Shown: positions 1 through 5,816 of the stretch, piece by piece
How positions within the stretch are numbered: position 1 is the stretch's first letter
Layout: every line of letters begins with the position of its first letter
Assembly (NCBI GenBank): GCA_964514665.1
Contig: CAZESH010000248.1
Location: 1 to 6,598 of the forward strand
Source: CAZESH01 sp964514665
Lineage (GTDB): Bacteria > Bacillota > Bacilli > Paenibacillales > KCTC-25726
Direction: 5' to 3'
Length of the DNA stretch: 6,598 nt
Notes under the pieces: model-generated
The model's input: the letters and a program-made list of their open reading frames with translations, nothing else
The model's database searches: none
What the model was told of the DNA's origin: nothing
Program-made: the position numbers and the translations under genes

Positions 1-139
1 CTTTTTACTGCGGGAACAAGTCGGTTGGCTGCAATGGTTTGGTGTGATTTTGATTGTGGCGGGGATCGTCGTTTCTGAAATGAAGATCGGCCATATGAAA
101 AAACCCTTGATTTCAAATACGCAGGGGGAAACAGAGTGA
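1..139 (+). CDS. C-terminal end of a probable EamA/DMT-family membrane transporter (partial)
   Basis: Only the last 45 codons are in the window, read from position 2 to the TGA at 137-139. The tail has a charged start (LLREQ), one strongly hydrophobic segment (roughly WFGVILIVAGIVV) and a short hydrophilic cytoplasmic-looking end. This matches the last helix of drug/metabolite transporter (EamA) permeases, in which a Glu- and Gln-bearing turn precedes a final G-x-x-L-I-x-x-G-x-x helix. The substrate cannot be guessed. The stop codon overlaps the GTG start of the following sigma factor gene by the four bases GTGA, so the two are probably co-transcribed and translationally coupled. The family call rests on one helix and could be wrong; another multi-pass membrane protein would look similar. 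Confidence 0.6.
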   Translation, partial: FLLREQVGWLQWFGVILIVAGIVVSEMKIGHMKKPLISNTQGETE

Positions 140-708
140 ATAGCATGGACGCAAGGCTTGCCAAGCTGGCAAGAAAAGGGGATCGCAGCGCTTTCGGCGA
201 ATTGGTGGATCTTTACAAAGACAAAATATTTCATTTGGCGTACCGGATGCTAGGCAACAAACAGGAAGCGGAGGATGTTATGCAGGATACCTTTCTTCGC
301 GTATATAAAAATCTGGACAAGTACGATGCCAATCAGAAATTCTCCACCTGGATCTACCGCATTGCCACGAATCTTTGCATTGATCGATTGCGCAAAAGAA
401 AATGGAACTTTTCACTGGACGCGGAAATATCCGACGCTGAAGGCCTGGACTGGTATTCGATGCTGCAAAGCGAGGAGCCGGGGCCGGAGAAACAAATCCT
501 GCTGTCGGAGACGCAGCGGCAGATCCGCAGTGCAATCGGCGCGCTGCCGGAAAAATACAGATCGGTCGTCGTGCTCCGTTATTTGCAGGATTTGTCGCTG
601 CAGGAAATCAGTGAGGTGCTCGGCATGCCGGTGACCACGATCAAAACAAGGGTGCATCGGGGCCGGGAATTTTTGCGTAAAAGGCTGGAGAAGGACAAAT
701 TAATATAA
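136..708 (+). CDS. sigW: ECF sigma factor SigW (extracytoplasmic function, envelope stress)
   Basis: A 190-residue sigma-70-family protein of ECF architecture. Region 2 covers about residues 20-90 (FGELVDLYKDKIFHLAYRML, then KFSTWIYRIATNL and a basic DRLRKRK end that contacts the -10 element). Region 4 covers about 126-184, with a helix-turn-helix at 154-175 (LSLQEISEVLGMPVTTIKTR). Region 3 is absent, as expected. It closely resembles B. subtilis SigW along its whole length, including the LDAE-x(5)-GL linker, and the partner gene next door resembles RsiW. SigW directs RNA polymerase to genes countering antibiotics, detergents and membrane-active peptides. GTG 136 is preferred because the G-rich stretch at 123-128 is correctly spaced; the in-frame ATG at 145 is too far away. 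The start overlaps the upstream stop codon. No sigma-W promoter is visible in the 135 bases upstream, so transcription probably comes from beyond the window. Confidence 0.93.
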   Translation: MNSMDARLAKLARKGDRSAFGELVDLYKDKIFHLAYRMLGNKQEAEDVMQDTFLRVYKNLDKYDANQKFSTWIYRIATNLCIDRLRKRKWNFSLDAEISDAEGLDWYSMLQSEEPGPEKQILLSETQRQIRSAIGALPEKYRSVVVLRYLQDLSLQEISEVLGMPVTTIKTRVHRGREFLRKRLEKDKLI

Positions 709-720
709 ATGAGCTTTTTT

Positions 721-746
721 TGAAACAAACCCGACTCTCATGCGTA
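721..746 (+). promoter_or_regulatory. Sigma-W-type ECF promoter driving rsiW
   Basis: TGAAAC at 721-726 and CGTA at 743-746 are separated by exactly 16 bases, the textbook sigma-W consensus TGAAAC-N16-CGTA with no mismatch. A run of T lies just upstream of the -35 element, as is common for these promoters. Transcription would start near 753-755, giving a leader of about 40 nt before the GTG of rsiW. The site lies in the 83-bp gap after sigW, so it would express the anti-sigma factor without the sigma factor. Activity is inferred from the motif only. Confidence 0.85.
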
Positions 747-775
747 TGGTATTACACGAACCAGAATGTACGAAG

Positions 776-782
776 AAAGGAG
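776..782 (+). promoter_or_regulatory. Ribosome binding site that fixes the rsiW start
   Basis: AAAGGAG at 776-782 lies nine bases before GTG 792. The open frame extends upstream to a TTG at 720, but that codon has no Shine-Dalgarno sequence, and translation from it would run through the promoter and leader. The GTG at 792 also gives an N-terminus (MNCKEAIPLIHEYLDGDL) that aligns with RsiW. Confidence 0.85.
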
Positions 783-791
783 CGGCTTTTT

Positions 792-1397
792 GTGAATTGT
801 AAAGAAGCCATCCCGTTAATTCATGAATATTTGGACGGCGATCTGGAAGCCGGACGGCTTCAGCAGCTGCACAGTCATCTGCAGAGCTGCGGAGATTGCA
901 GGCTGCACATGAAGCAGCTCGAACAAACGGATGCGCTGATTCGTTCTGCTGCAGGAGCTGAAATTCCGGAGAATCTTGCAGAACGCATCATGGCAGCCGT
1001 TCCACGGCCGAAAACGAGAATTCCCGTGCTTTCTTGGATTAAGCGGCATCCTGCCGTTTCGGTGGCTGCGATGTTCTTCGTTGTCATGCTGGGCAGCTAC
1101 CTTTCGCTTTGGAATCAGGACACCAGCCTGGTCGTCAAAGGCAATGATCTGGAGGAAGTCGAAATAAAAGGAGATACGGTTGTAGTTCCGGCCGGTCACA
1201 AGGTCCATGGCGACTTGTTCGTGGAGCACGGGTCGCTGCAGGTTGACGGTGAGGTTGACGGCAATTTGGTCGTGGTTGACGGGCGCTTGAATATGGCCTC
1301 GACGGCGGTGATTTCCGGCCAAGTGACGCTTATTGACAAGACGTTGGACTGGTTGTGGTACCGGATGAATCGATGGTTTGTCGCTTTTGCCCAATAA
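792..1397 (+). CDS. rsiW: Membrane-anchored zinc anti-sigma factor RsiW
   Basis: A 201-residue anti-sigma factor that holds SigW inactive at the membrane. The N-terminal cytoplasmic domain has the ZAS zinc motif H29-x3-C33-x2-C36, and Cys3 may be a further ligand. A single transmembrane segment spans about residues 88-107, after a basic KRHP. The extracellular part (about 125-180) is built of short V-x-G-D-x-x-V repeats as in B. subtilis RsiW, followed by DWLWYRM (DWTWYKM in B. subtilis). In B. subtilis, the protease PrsW cuts within a Met-Ala-Ser sequence of this domain, after which RasP and ClpXP release SigW. The same Met168-Ala169-Ser170 is present here, so the pathway is probably conserved (inference). 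Its own sigma-W promoter would make it part of a negative feedback loop. A terminator follows 11 bases after the stop. Confidence 0.92.
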   Translation: MNCKEAIPLIHEYLDGDLEAGRLQQLHSHLQSCGDCRLHMKQLEQTDALIRSAAGAEIPENLAERIMAAVPRPKTRIPVLSWIKRHPAVSVAAMFFVVMLGSYLSLWNQDTSLVVKGNDLEEVEIKGDTVVVPAGHKVHGDLFVEHGSLQVDGEVDGNLVVVDGRLNMASTAVISGQVTLIDKTLDWLWYRMNRWFVAFAQ

Positions 1398-1408
1398 ATG
1401 CGGATATC

Positions 1409-1441
1409 GCCTCTCCGGGAAGCCTAACGGGGAGGCTTTTT
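1409..1441 (+). terminator. Intrinsic terminator after rsiW
   Basis: The arms 1409-1417 (GCCTCTCCG) and 1428-1436 (CGGGGAGGC) form nine base pairs including one G-U, with a 10-nt loop, followed immediately by TTTTT at 1437-1441. A shorter alternative hairpin (AAGCCT 1420-1425 with AGGCTT 1433-1438) shares the 3' arm. The terminator closes the sigW-rsiW unit. Confidence 0.85.
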
Positions 1442-1471
1442 CCTTCCTGCGGCCGATTTTTGCAAAATATT

Positions 1472-1499
1472 TAGACAAGCCGTCAGGAATTGGTATAAT
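1472..1499 (+). promoter_or_regulatory. Extended -10 sigma-A-type promoter for the cdaA-cdaR-glmM operon
   Basis: The -35 element TAGACA (1472-1477, five of six matches to TTGACA) and a perfect -10 TATAAT (1494-1499) are 16 bases apart. A TG at 1491-1492 makes the extended -10 form TGnTATAAT. Transcription would start near 1506, about 50 nt before cdaA. It lies just downstream of the rsiW terminator, so cdaA has housekeeping transcription independent of SigW. Confidence 0.82.
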
Positions 1500-1556
1500 A
1501 AAAACAGCAGCGGGTTTTGAATAAAAGACAGATAAGGAACCGCGGCGCTCAGGCAG

Positions 1557-2396
1557 ATGGGGGGGCTGGTCTTGATCGACTTTATCAAGCAAATCACGAT
1601 TTACGATGTTATAGATATTATGATTGTCACATACGTCATTTATAAACTGATCCTCCTCGTTCGCGGGACCCGCGCCGTTCAGCTTCTCAAGGGGATTTTT
1701 GTGGTTATCATCACTTGGCTCCTGAGCATTTGGTTTCATTTGAATACGCTCAAATGGATGATGAATCAAATGTTTACGTTCGGTGTGCTTGCGATCATCA
1801 TCATTTTTCAGCCGGAGCTGCGCCGCGCGCTCGAGCAGCTTGGACGAGGCAAGCTTTTCAGCCGCTCATCCTCGTCTATGGAGGAAGAACAGGACTTCAC
1901 TTTCCGCATCGGTGAGGTGATCAAGTCGATCAACTTTTTGTCCAAACGCAAAATCGGCGCTTTAATCGTGTTTGAACGCGACACGGGCTTGACCGATTAC
2001 ATCGAATCGGGCATTCATATGGAGGCGCAGGTGACTTCCGAGCTTCTGATCAATATTTTTATTCCCAATACTCCGCTGCATGACGGCGCGGTCATTATCC
2101 GCAAGCACCAAATCATGGCGGCCGGGTGTTATTTGCCGCTGTCGGAAAATCCTTTCATCAGCAAGGAACTGGGCACGCGCCATCGCGCCGCCATCGGAAT
2201 GAGCGAGGTATCCGACGCGATGTGTATTGTCGTGTCGGAAGAAACCGGACAGGTTTCGCTCGCGATCAACGGTCAGGTCGTTAGGGATATCAAGGAAGAA
2301 TCGCTCATCTCCAAATTGTTCGAGGAACTGCGACCGAAGTCCAAAATCAAGGAAAGGACCGCTTTCTGGAAGTGGTGGGGGAACCAGCATGGATAA
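1557..2396 (+). CDS. cdaA: Diadenylate cyclase CdaA (membrane c-di-AMP synthase)
   Basis: A 279-residue protein that condenses two ATP into c-di-AMP, the essential messenger for potassium, osmolyte and cell-wall homeostasis. Three hydrophobic segments lie at about residues 18-36, 41-60 and 70-84, followed by the family signature FQPELRRALEQLGRG (84-98). The DAC catalytic domain covers roughly 105-258. It contains the DGA motif (D176-G177-A178, in NTPLHDGAVI) and the RHR motif (R208-H209-R210, in LGTRHRAAIG), both required for nucleotide binding and metal-dependent catalysis. Length is close to the 273 residues of the B. subtilis enzyme. ATG 1557 has only a weak, distant AAGGA (1534-1538); TTG 1572, six bases after a run of seven G, is a serious alternative start. 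The 3' end overlaps cdaR by eight bases, implying translational coupling with its regulator. Confidence 0.95.
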   Translation: MGGLVLIDFIKQITIYDVIDIMIVTYVIYKLILLVRGTRAVQLLKGIFVVIITWLLSIWFHLNTLKWMMNQMFTFGVLAIIIIFQPELRRALEQLGRGKLFSRSSSSMEEEQDFTFRIGEVIKSINFLSKRKIGALIVFERDTGLTDYIESGIHMEAQVTSELLINIFIPNTPLHDGAVIIRKHQIMAAGCYLPLSENPFISKELGTRHRAAIGMSEVSDAMCIVVSEETGQVSLAINGQVVRDIKEESLISKLFEELRPKSKIKERTAFWKWWGNQHG

Positions 2397-3708
2397 ATGG
2401 CTGAGCAATGTCAACGTCGTTCGCGTGATTGCGCTGCTGCTCGCTGTCCTTTTGTGGGCTGTCGTGCATATGGATATATCACGAACCGTTCCGCAGACTC
2501 CGGTTACGGTGACCACCTCATCAGACACGACGCAGGCGGTGACCATTCAAAAGTCAGGTCTGGATGAATCGCGGTATCATCTGATCTCGATCTATCCAGC
2601 TTCCGTTACCTTGAATACGAAAGGCAAGCAAGCCGCTTTAAAGCAGATCAATACGACGAATGTGCGAGTTTATGTGGATCTGTCCAATGTCATTGAGGGA
2701 GCGCAGATCGTGCCCGTCAAGGTGGAGCGGCTGAAAAATTTCCCCTCCGGCGTGGAATCCGTTACGGTAAACCCAACAAGTGTCACTGTGAAAATAGAAA
2801 AAATCCTGAAAAAAGAAATGCCGGTAACGATTAATCTGGTGGGTACTCCAGCTGAAGGATTGCAGGCAGGCACGCCGATCATCAAACCGAACCGTGTACA
2901 CATCGCGATGCCGGAAAGCCGCCTGGATCTGATACAATCAGTCAGGGCAAGTGTGAATATCGACGGGGCGAAAGAGCCGGTAATGAAACAGGTGAAGCTG
3001 ACCGCATATGATGAAAACGGCAAAGAAATCATAACGAGCATTTCGCCGGCGGTGGTGGATGTGGAGGTGCCGATCACCAGTCCGTTCAAAACGATGCCGC
3101 TGCAAATTCAACTGGTCGGCGAGCTTCCGGAGGGCTACAGCATCGCTTTCATGAGCCAAAGCGCCAATCAGGTGACGGTATATGCACCGCAGGACGTGCT
3201 GGATCGGACCGATTTCTATAACGGTTTGCAAATCGATTTGTCGAGCATCACCAGCAACAAAACCTTTACCTTGGAAATTCCGCTGAAGCCGCAGGTCAAC
3301 CGCATCGAACCGGGTACCGTGGATGTGACCCTGCAGATCGTTCCTTCGGAAACGCGCAAGTTCGACAATATGGATATAACCCTTAGCGGAGAGAACAACC
3401 AATACGAGACGAAGGTTGTCAAGCCTCCAAGCGGCAAAATCGGGATTACCCTGGAAGGAGCCCCGGGTGTGCTGGATAAAGTCCATTCCGTGGATATTCA
3501 GGCGATCGTCGATGTCAGCAATTTGCCTGTCGGCAGCTATGATCTTCCGGTTATTCTCAACCTGCCGCCGTTTGTCCGCAAGGCGCCGGGGCAGGACATT
3601 AAGGTTGGCGTGGAAATCAGCGACAAGTCGAAGGCCGCGGCCGTTCAGACGGATCAGGGCACGGGCGCGCAGCCCTCGCCCTCTCCTTCTCCCGCGCCGC
3701 AGCCTTGA
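2389..3708 (+). CDS. cdaR: CdaA regulator CdaR (YbbR-domain protein)
   Basis: A 439-residue membrane-anchored extracellular protein that binds and modulates CdaA. Residues 10-27 (VRVIALLLAVLLWAVVHM) form an uncleaved N-terminal anchor. Four YbbR-type beta domains follow at about 50-137, 144-228, 236-318 and 325-411, recognisable by repeated x-V-D-V-x-V or V-T-V-K-I ends and by Leu-x-G-x-x-x-x-G-(Y/L) turns. The last 20 or so residues are a Pro/Ser-rich tail (QPSPSPSPAPQP), probably a flexible wall-facing extension. The start at 2389 lies inside the end of cdaA and is served by the G-rich stretch at 2374-2381; the open frame extends further upstream only because it runs inside cdaA. The effect on CdaA differs between species and conditions, so activator or inhibitor cannot be assigned here. 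Confidence 0.92.
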   Translation: MDKWLSNVNVVRVIALLLAVLLWAVVHMDISRTVPQTPVTVTTSSDTTQAVTIQKSGLDESRYHLISIYPASVTLNTKGKQAALKQINTTNVRVYVDLSNVIEGAQIVPVKVERLKNFPSGVESVTVNPTSVTVKIEKILKKEMPVTINLVGTPAEGLQAGTPIIKPNRVHIAMPESRLDLIQSVRASVNIDGAKEPVMKQVKLTAYDENGKEIITSISPAVVDVEVPITSPFKTMPLQIQLVGELPEGYSIAFMSQSANQVTVYAPQDVLDRTDFYNGLQIDLSSITSNKTFTLEIPLKPQVNRIEPGTVDVTLQIVPSETRKFDNMDITLSGENNQYETKVVKPPSGKIGITLEGAPGVLDKVHSVDIQAIVDVSNLPVGSYDLPVILNLPPFVRKAPGQDIKVGVEISDKSKAAAVQTDQGTGAQPSPSPSPAPQP

Positions 3709-3773
3709 AGGTGATCCGAAAGTCGGTTAGTGGGGCAGGAAAAAATTATTGTAGAGAGATAGGAGATTTGGAA

Positions 3774-5114
3774 ATGGGGAAGTATTTTGGAACCGACGGC
3801 GTCCGCGGGATTGCCAATCGTGAATTGACAGCGGAGCTTGCTTTTAGGATCGGCCGCTGCGGCGGTTATGTACTGACGAGTGAAGTGAAACGGCCGAAGG
3901 TGTTGATCGGTAAAGATACGCGAATTTCCGGCGAAATGCTGGAAGCCGCGCTTGTCGCCGGCCTGCTCTCGATGGGAGCCGATGTCGTGCGCTTGGGCGT
4001 GATTTCCACGCCCGGCGTTGCTTATTTGACGAAGAAAATGGAAGCGGACGCCGGTGTGATGATATCTGCCTCCCACAATCCTGTGGAGGATAACGGGATC
4101 AAGTTTTTCGGCCGTGACGGCTTCAAGCTGCTCGTTCATACGGAATTGGAAATCGAGAAGCTGCTCGATGCCGAAGTCGATGAACTGCCCCGCCCTATCG
4201 GCGCGGAGATCGGATCGGTGAGCGATGATGCGAAAGCGAAATGGCTGTATGCCGATTATCTGAAGTCAACCGCAGGCAATTCCTTCAGCGGCTTGAAGAT
4301 CGTGCTGGATTGCGCCAACGGAGCGGCTTATGAGCTGGCACCAAGAATTTTCCGCGAGATGGGTGCGGAGGTCATTGCCATTGGGGCGGAACCGAACGGC
4401 GTGAATATCAACGATCACTGCGGCTCCACGCACCCCGGTCATTTGCGGGCGGAGGTGGTTCATCTCAAAGCGGATCTGGGCTTGGCTTTCGACGGCGACG
4501 CCGATCGCCTGATCGCCATTGACGATACGGGAGAAGAGGTTGACGGCGATTATATCCTCAGCATCTGCGGACATGCGATGAACCAAGAGGGCAAGCTGAA
4601 AAAGCATACGATCGTCACCACGGTGATGGCCAACCTCGGATTTTTCAAAGGGGTGGAGGAACTCGGATTGAAGGCGGCGAAGACCGCTGTCGGCGATCGG
4701 TATGTGATGGAAGAAATGGTGAAGGGCGGCTACAATCTTGGCGGCGAGCAGTCCGGACATGTGATTTTCCTGGATTACGCGACCACAGGAGACGGCATCC
4801 TGTCGGCGATTCAGCTCGTGGATACGTTAAAGCACTCGGGGCGAAGCTTAAGCGATTTGAAGACGATCATGAGCAAATATCCGCAGGTGCTGATCAATGT
4901 GAAGGTGGCCGACAAGAGCAAGTTCGGACATAATGCAGTCGTCAAGGAAGCCGTGGAGAAAGCCGAGCTGCAGCTTGGCGACAACGGCCGCGTGCTGGTG
5001 CGCCCTTCCGGTACGGAATCGATGATTCGCGTCATGGTGGAAGGACCGGATAAAGAAGGGATTAAAGCGATGGCCGAACATTTGGCCGAAGTGATCCGCA
5101 CCGAGCTTGTGTAG
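3774..5114 (+). CDS. glmM: Phosphoglucosamine mutase GlmM
   Basis: A 446-residue alpha-D-phosphohexomutase that converts glucosamine-6-phosphate to glucosamine-1-phosphate for UDP-GlcNAc synthesis. All four active-site elements are visible: the catalytic phosphoserine loop ISASHNP (97-103, Ser100), the metal-binding loop DGDADR (240-245), the sugar-binding loop GGEQSGH (323-329) and the phosphate-binding loop RPSGTE (410-415). The N-terminus MGKYFGTDGVRG is typical and the length equals the family norm (448 in B. subtilis). AGGAG at 3761-3765, eight bases before ATG 3774, fixes the start; it lies 65 nt after cdaR with no terminator between. In B. subtilis and other Bacillota GlmM also binds CdaA and lowers c-di-AMP output, which fits co-expression. 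The gene is followed by a terminator, so glmS is a separate unit. Confidence 0.96.
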   Translation: MGKYFGTDGVRGIANRELTAELAFRIGRCGGYVLTSEVKRPKVLIGKDTRISGEMLEAALVAGLLSMGADVVRLGVISTPGVAYLTKKMEADAGVMISASHNPVEDNGIKFFGRDGFKLLVHTELEIEKLLDAEVDELPRPIGAEIGSVSDDAKAKWLYADYLKSTAGNSFSGLKIVLDCANGAAYELAPRIFREMGAEVIAIGAEPNGVNINDHCGSTHPGHLRAEVVHLKADLGLAFDGDADRLIAIDDTGEEVDGDYILSICGHAMNQEGKLKKHTIVTTVMANLGFFKGVEELGLKAAKTAVGDRYVMEEMVKGGYNLGGEQSGHVIFLDYATTGDGILSAIQLVDTLKHSGRSLSDLKTIMSKYPQVLINVKVADKSKFGHNAVVKEAVEKAELQLGDNGRVLVRPSGTESMIRVMVEGPDKEGIKAMAEHLAEVIRTELV

Positions 5115-5156
5115 ATCATTGTAAGTTAAACAGGGTTATCGTCGGACGGTGTCGAG

Positions 5157-5200
5157 TCCGCGGAACTTTCGTTATAAAACGGGGGTTTTGCGGATTTTTT
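5157..5200 (+). terminator. Strong intrinsic terminator after glmM
   Basis: Arms 5157-5173 and 5178-5194 pair over 17 consecutive positions around an ATAA loop, with five G-U wobbles, followed by six T at 5195-5200. The wobbles pair only in RNA made from the + strand, so the terminator points rightward and ends the cdaA-cdaR-glmM transcript. A competing 5-bp hairpin (CGGAC 5143-5147 with GTCCG 5156-5160) would use the base of its 5' arm. Confidence 0.88.
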
Positions 5201-5213
5201 GCTTAACTTTTTG

Positions 5214-5242
5214 TTGCGCCGCGAGGGCAAAATGAATATGAT
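5214..5242 (+). promoter_or_regulatory. Probable sigma-A promoter for glmS
   Basis: TATGAT (5237-5242) is one mismatch from the -10 consensus. TTGCGC (5214-5219), 17 bases upstream, keeps the TTG of the -35 element but not the rest. The position, just after the glmM terminator and about 50 nt before the ribozyme cleavage site, suits a glmS promoter. Transcription would begin near 5249. The weak -35 element keeps confidence moderate. Confidence 0.5.
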
Positions 5243-5289
5243 GAGAATATGTATTCAAGAATGGAAAGGTGGATCGGGGTTGTAAAGCC

Positions 5290-5490
5290 AGATAAGCGCC
5301 AGAACTTTTTCGGCCCGAGTGAGCGGATGACGGCAAGACGGTCTGTTTGCGGACATCCTTGCTCCAGGGCGTGAAAGTTGACGAGGTGGAGGTGTTCGGA
5401 CCCTTCGGCGGGGACCTCCCGGTGTATGCATCGCACCGCAAGTTGGGGACAAAACGGCAGGGCGACCGGCTGAACAATTCCCCTGACAGA
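5290..5490 (+). ncRNA. glmS ribozyme: glmS self-cleaving ribozyme (glucosamine-6-phosphate responsive)
   Basis: The conserved cleavage site A/GCGCC (cut between A5295 and G5296) is followed by AGAACT, and later by the hallmark AGTTGACGAGGTGGAGGT (5376-5393), TTCGGCGG and ACCTCCCGG. Visible helices are a long P1 (AACTTT 5303-5308 with AAAGTT 5374-5379, continued by GCCC/GGGC, GAGC/GCTC, GGATG/CATCC and GCAA/TTGC), GGAGGT 5388-5393 with ACCTCC 5414-5419, CGGTGT 5420-5425 with GCACCG 5433-5438, and GGGGA 5445-5449 with TCCCC 5479-5483. Inside the last lies a stem capped by a GCGA (GNRA) tetraloop at 5462-5465. CGCC 5297-5300 can pair with GGCG 5407-5410 as the active-site pseudoknot. In known cases glucosamine-6-phosphate acts as cofactor for cleavage, and the 5'-OH product is degraded, lowering GlmS. 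The 3' boundary is approximate. Confidence 0.95.
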
Positions 5491-5497
5491 TGAATAA

Positions 5498-5595
5498 GAC
5501 AGCGTAACGAAATAACTTGCACTAAATTGCTGGCGAAAATCACTAACCCGCTGATATTTCGCCAGCAAAAGTGACAACTAATTTCATTACGCGTC
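5498..5595 (+). repeat. 98-nt near-perfect inverted repeat in the glmS leader
   Basis: A perfect 12-bp core (5527-5538, TTGCTGGCGAAA, with 5557-5568) surrounds an 11-nt loop once ATC/GAT is added with one bulge. Further out CACT 5520-5523 region pairs with AGTG 5570-5573, and GCGTAACGAAAT (5502-5513) mirrors ATTTCATTACGC (5581-5592) with one mismatch. GAC 5498-5500 and GTC 5593-5595 close the element. The bases TAAG occur just at or outside both ends (5495-5498 and 5597-5600). No open reading frame is inside. It could be a miniature inverted-repeat element or other dispersed palindrome inserted in the leader, or a built-in RNA hairpin. No T-run follows directly, so it is not a typical terminator. 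Confidence 0.8.
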
Positions 5596-5617
5596 CTAAG
5601 CATTTATTTTACAAAAA

Positions 5618-5816
5618 CGATCCGGGAAGTACGAAAGCAAGGGATGCTACCTGCGAGAGGTCTGTCCGAAACTGCCAAGGTCCGGGCGGCACCGGTGTGT
5701 CCGTTAATGAATGAAGAGACCCTGGGTCATTTCGTTTGTCAGCAAATCGGAACTGGTTGTTGTCCGCTTTATTTTCCGGCGGTTTCGTAACTCGCTTCAA
5801 GCCGACCTCCCGGACG
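5618..5816 (+). promoter_or_regulatory. Candidate structured leader RNA between palindrome and glmS
   Basis: This stretch holds no convincing gene, but its two ends are complementary in a nested way. CG(A)TCCGGGA (5618-5627) pairs with TCCCGGACG (5808-5816) over nine base pairs with one bulged A. TACGAAA (5630-5636) pairs with TTTCGTA (5783-5789) over seven. Possible internal stems are GGTCT 5659-5663 with AGACC 5717-5721, and GCAAGG 5637-5642 with CCTGC 5650-5654 with a bulge. The outer helix competes with the hairpin that masks the glmS ribosome binding site. I recognise no known riboswitch or T-box in it. Structure and function are inferred from complementarity in a single sequence. Confidence 0.4.

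Noticed and set aside
706..721. T7 run after sigW as a possible terminator
   Set aside because: No stable hairpin precedes it; the run fits better as the T-rich flank of the sigma-W promoter.
816..1769. Long reverse-strand open frame of 317 codons across rsiW and the start of cdaA
   Set aside because: It runs antisense to two recognisable genes and through a terminator and promoter, and the product (rich in His, Arg and Asn) has no family features.
3886..3911. TGAAAC followed after 16 bases by CGGT inside glmM, a near-match to a sigma-W promoter
   Set aside because: The -10 element lacks the CGTA consensus and the site lies in coding sequence with no gene start downstream.
5172..5603. Overlapping reverse-strand open frames of 143 and 124 codons
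   Set aside because: They are antisense to the glmM terminator, the ribozyme and the palindrome, and their translations show no known domain.
5644..5790. 48-codon + strand open frame in the glmS leader (begins MLPARGLSETAK)
   Set aside because: AAGGG abuts the ATG with no proper spacing, the product is unrecognised and Cys-rich at its end, and the region is better explained as structured RNA. A leader peptide cannot be fully excluded.
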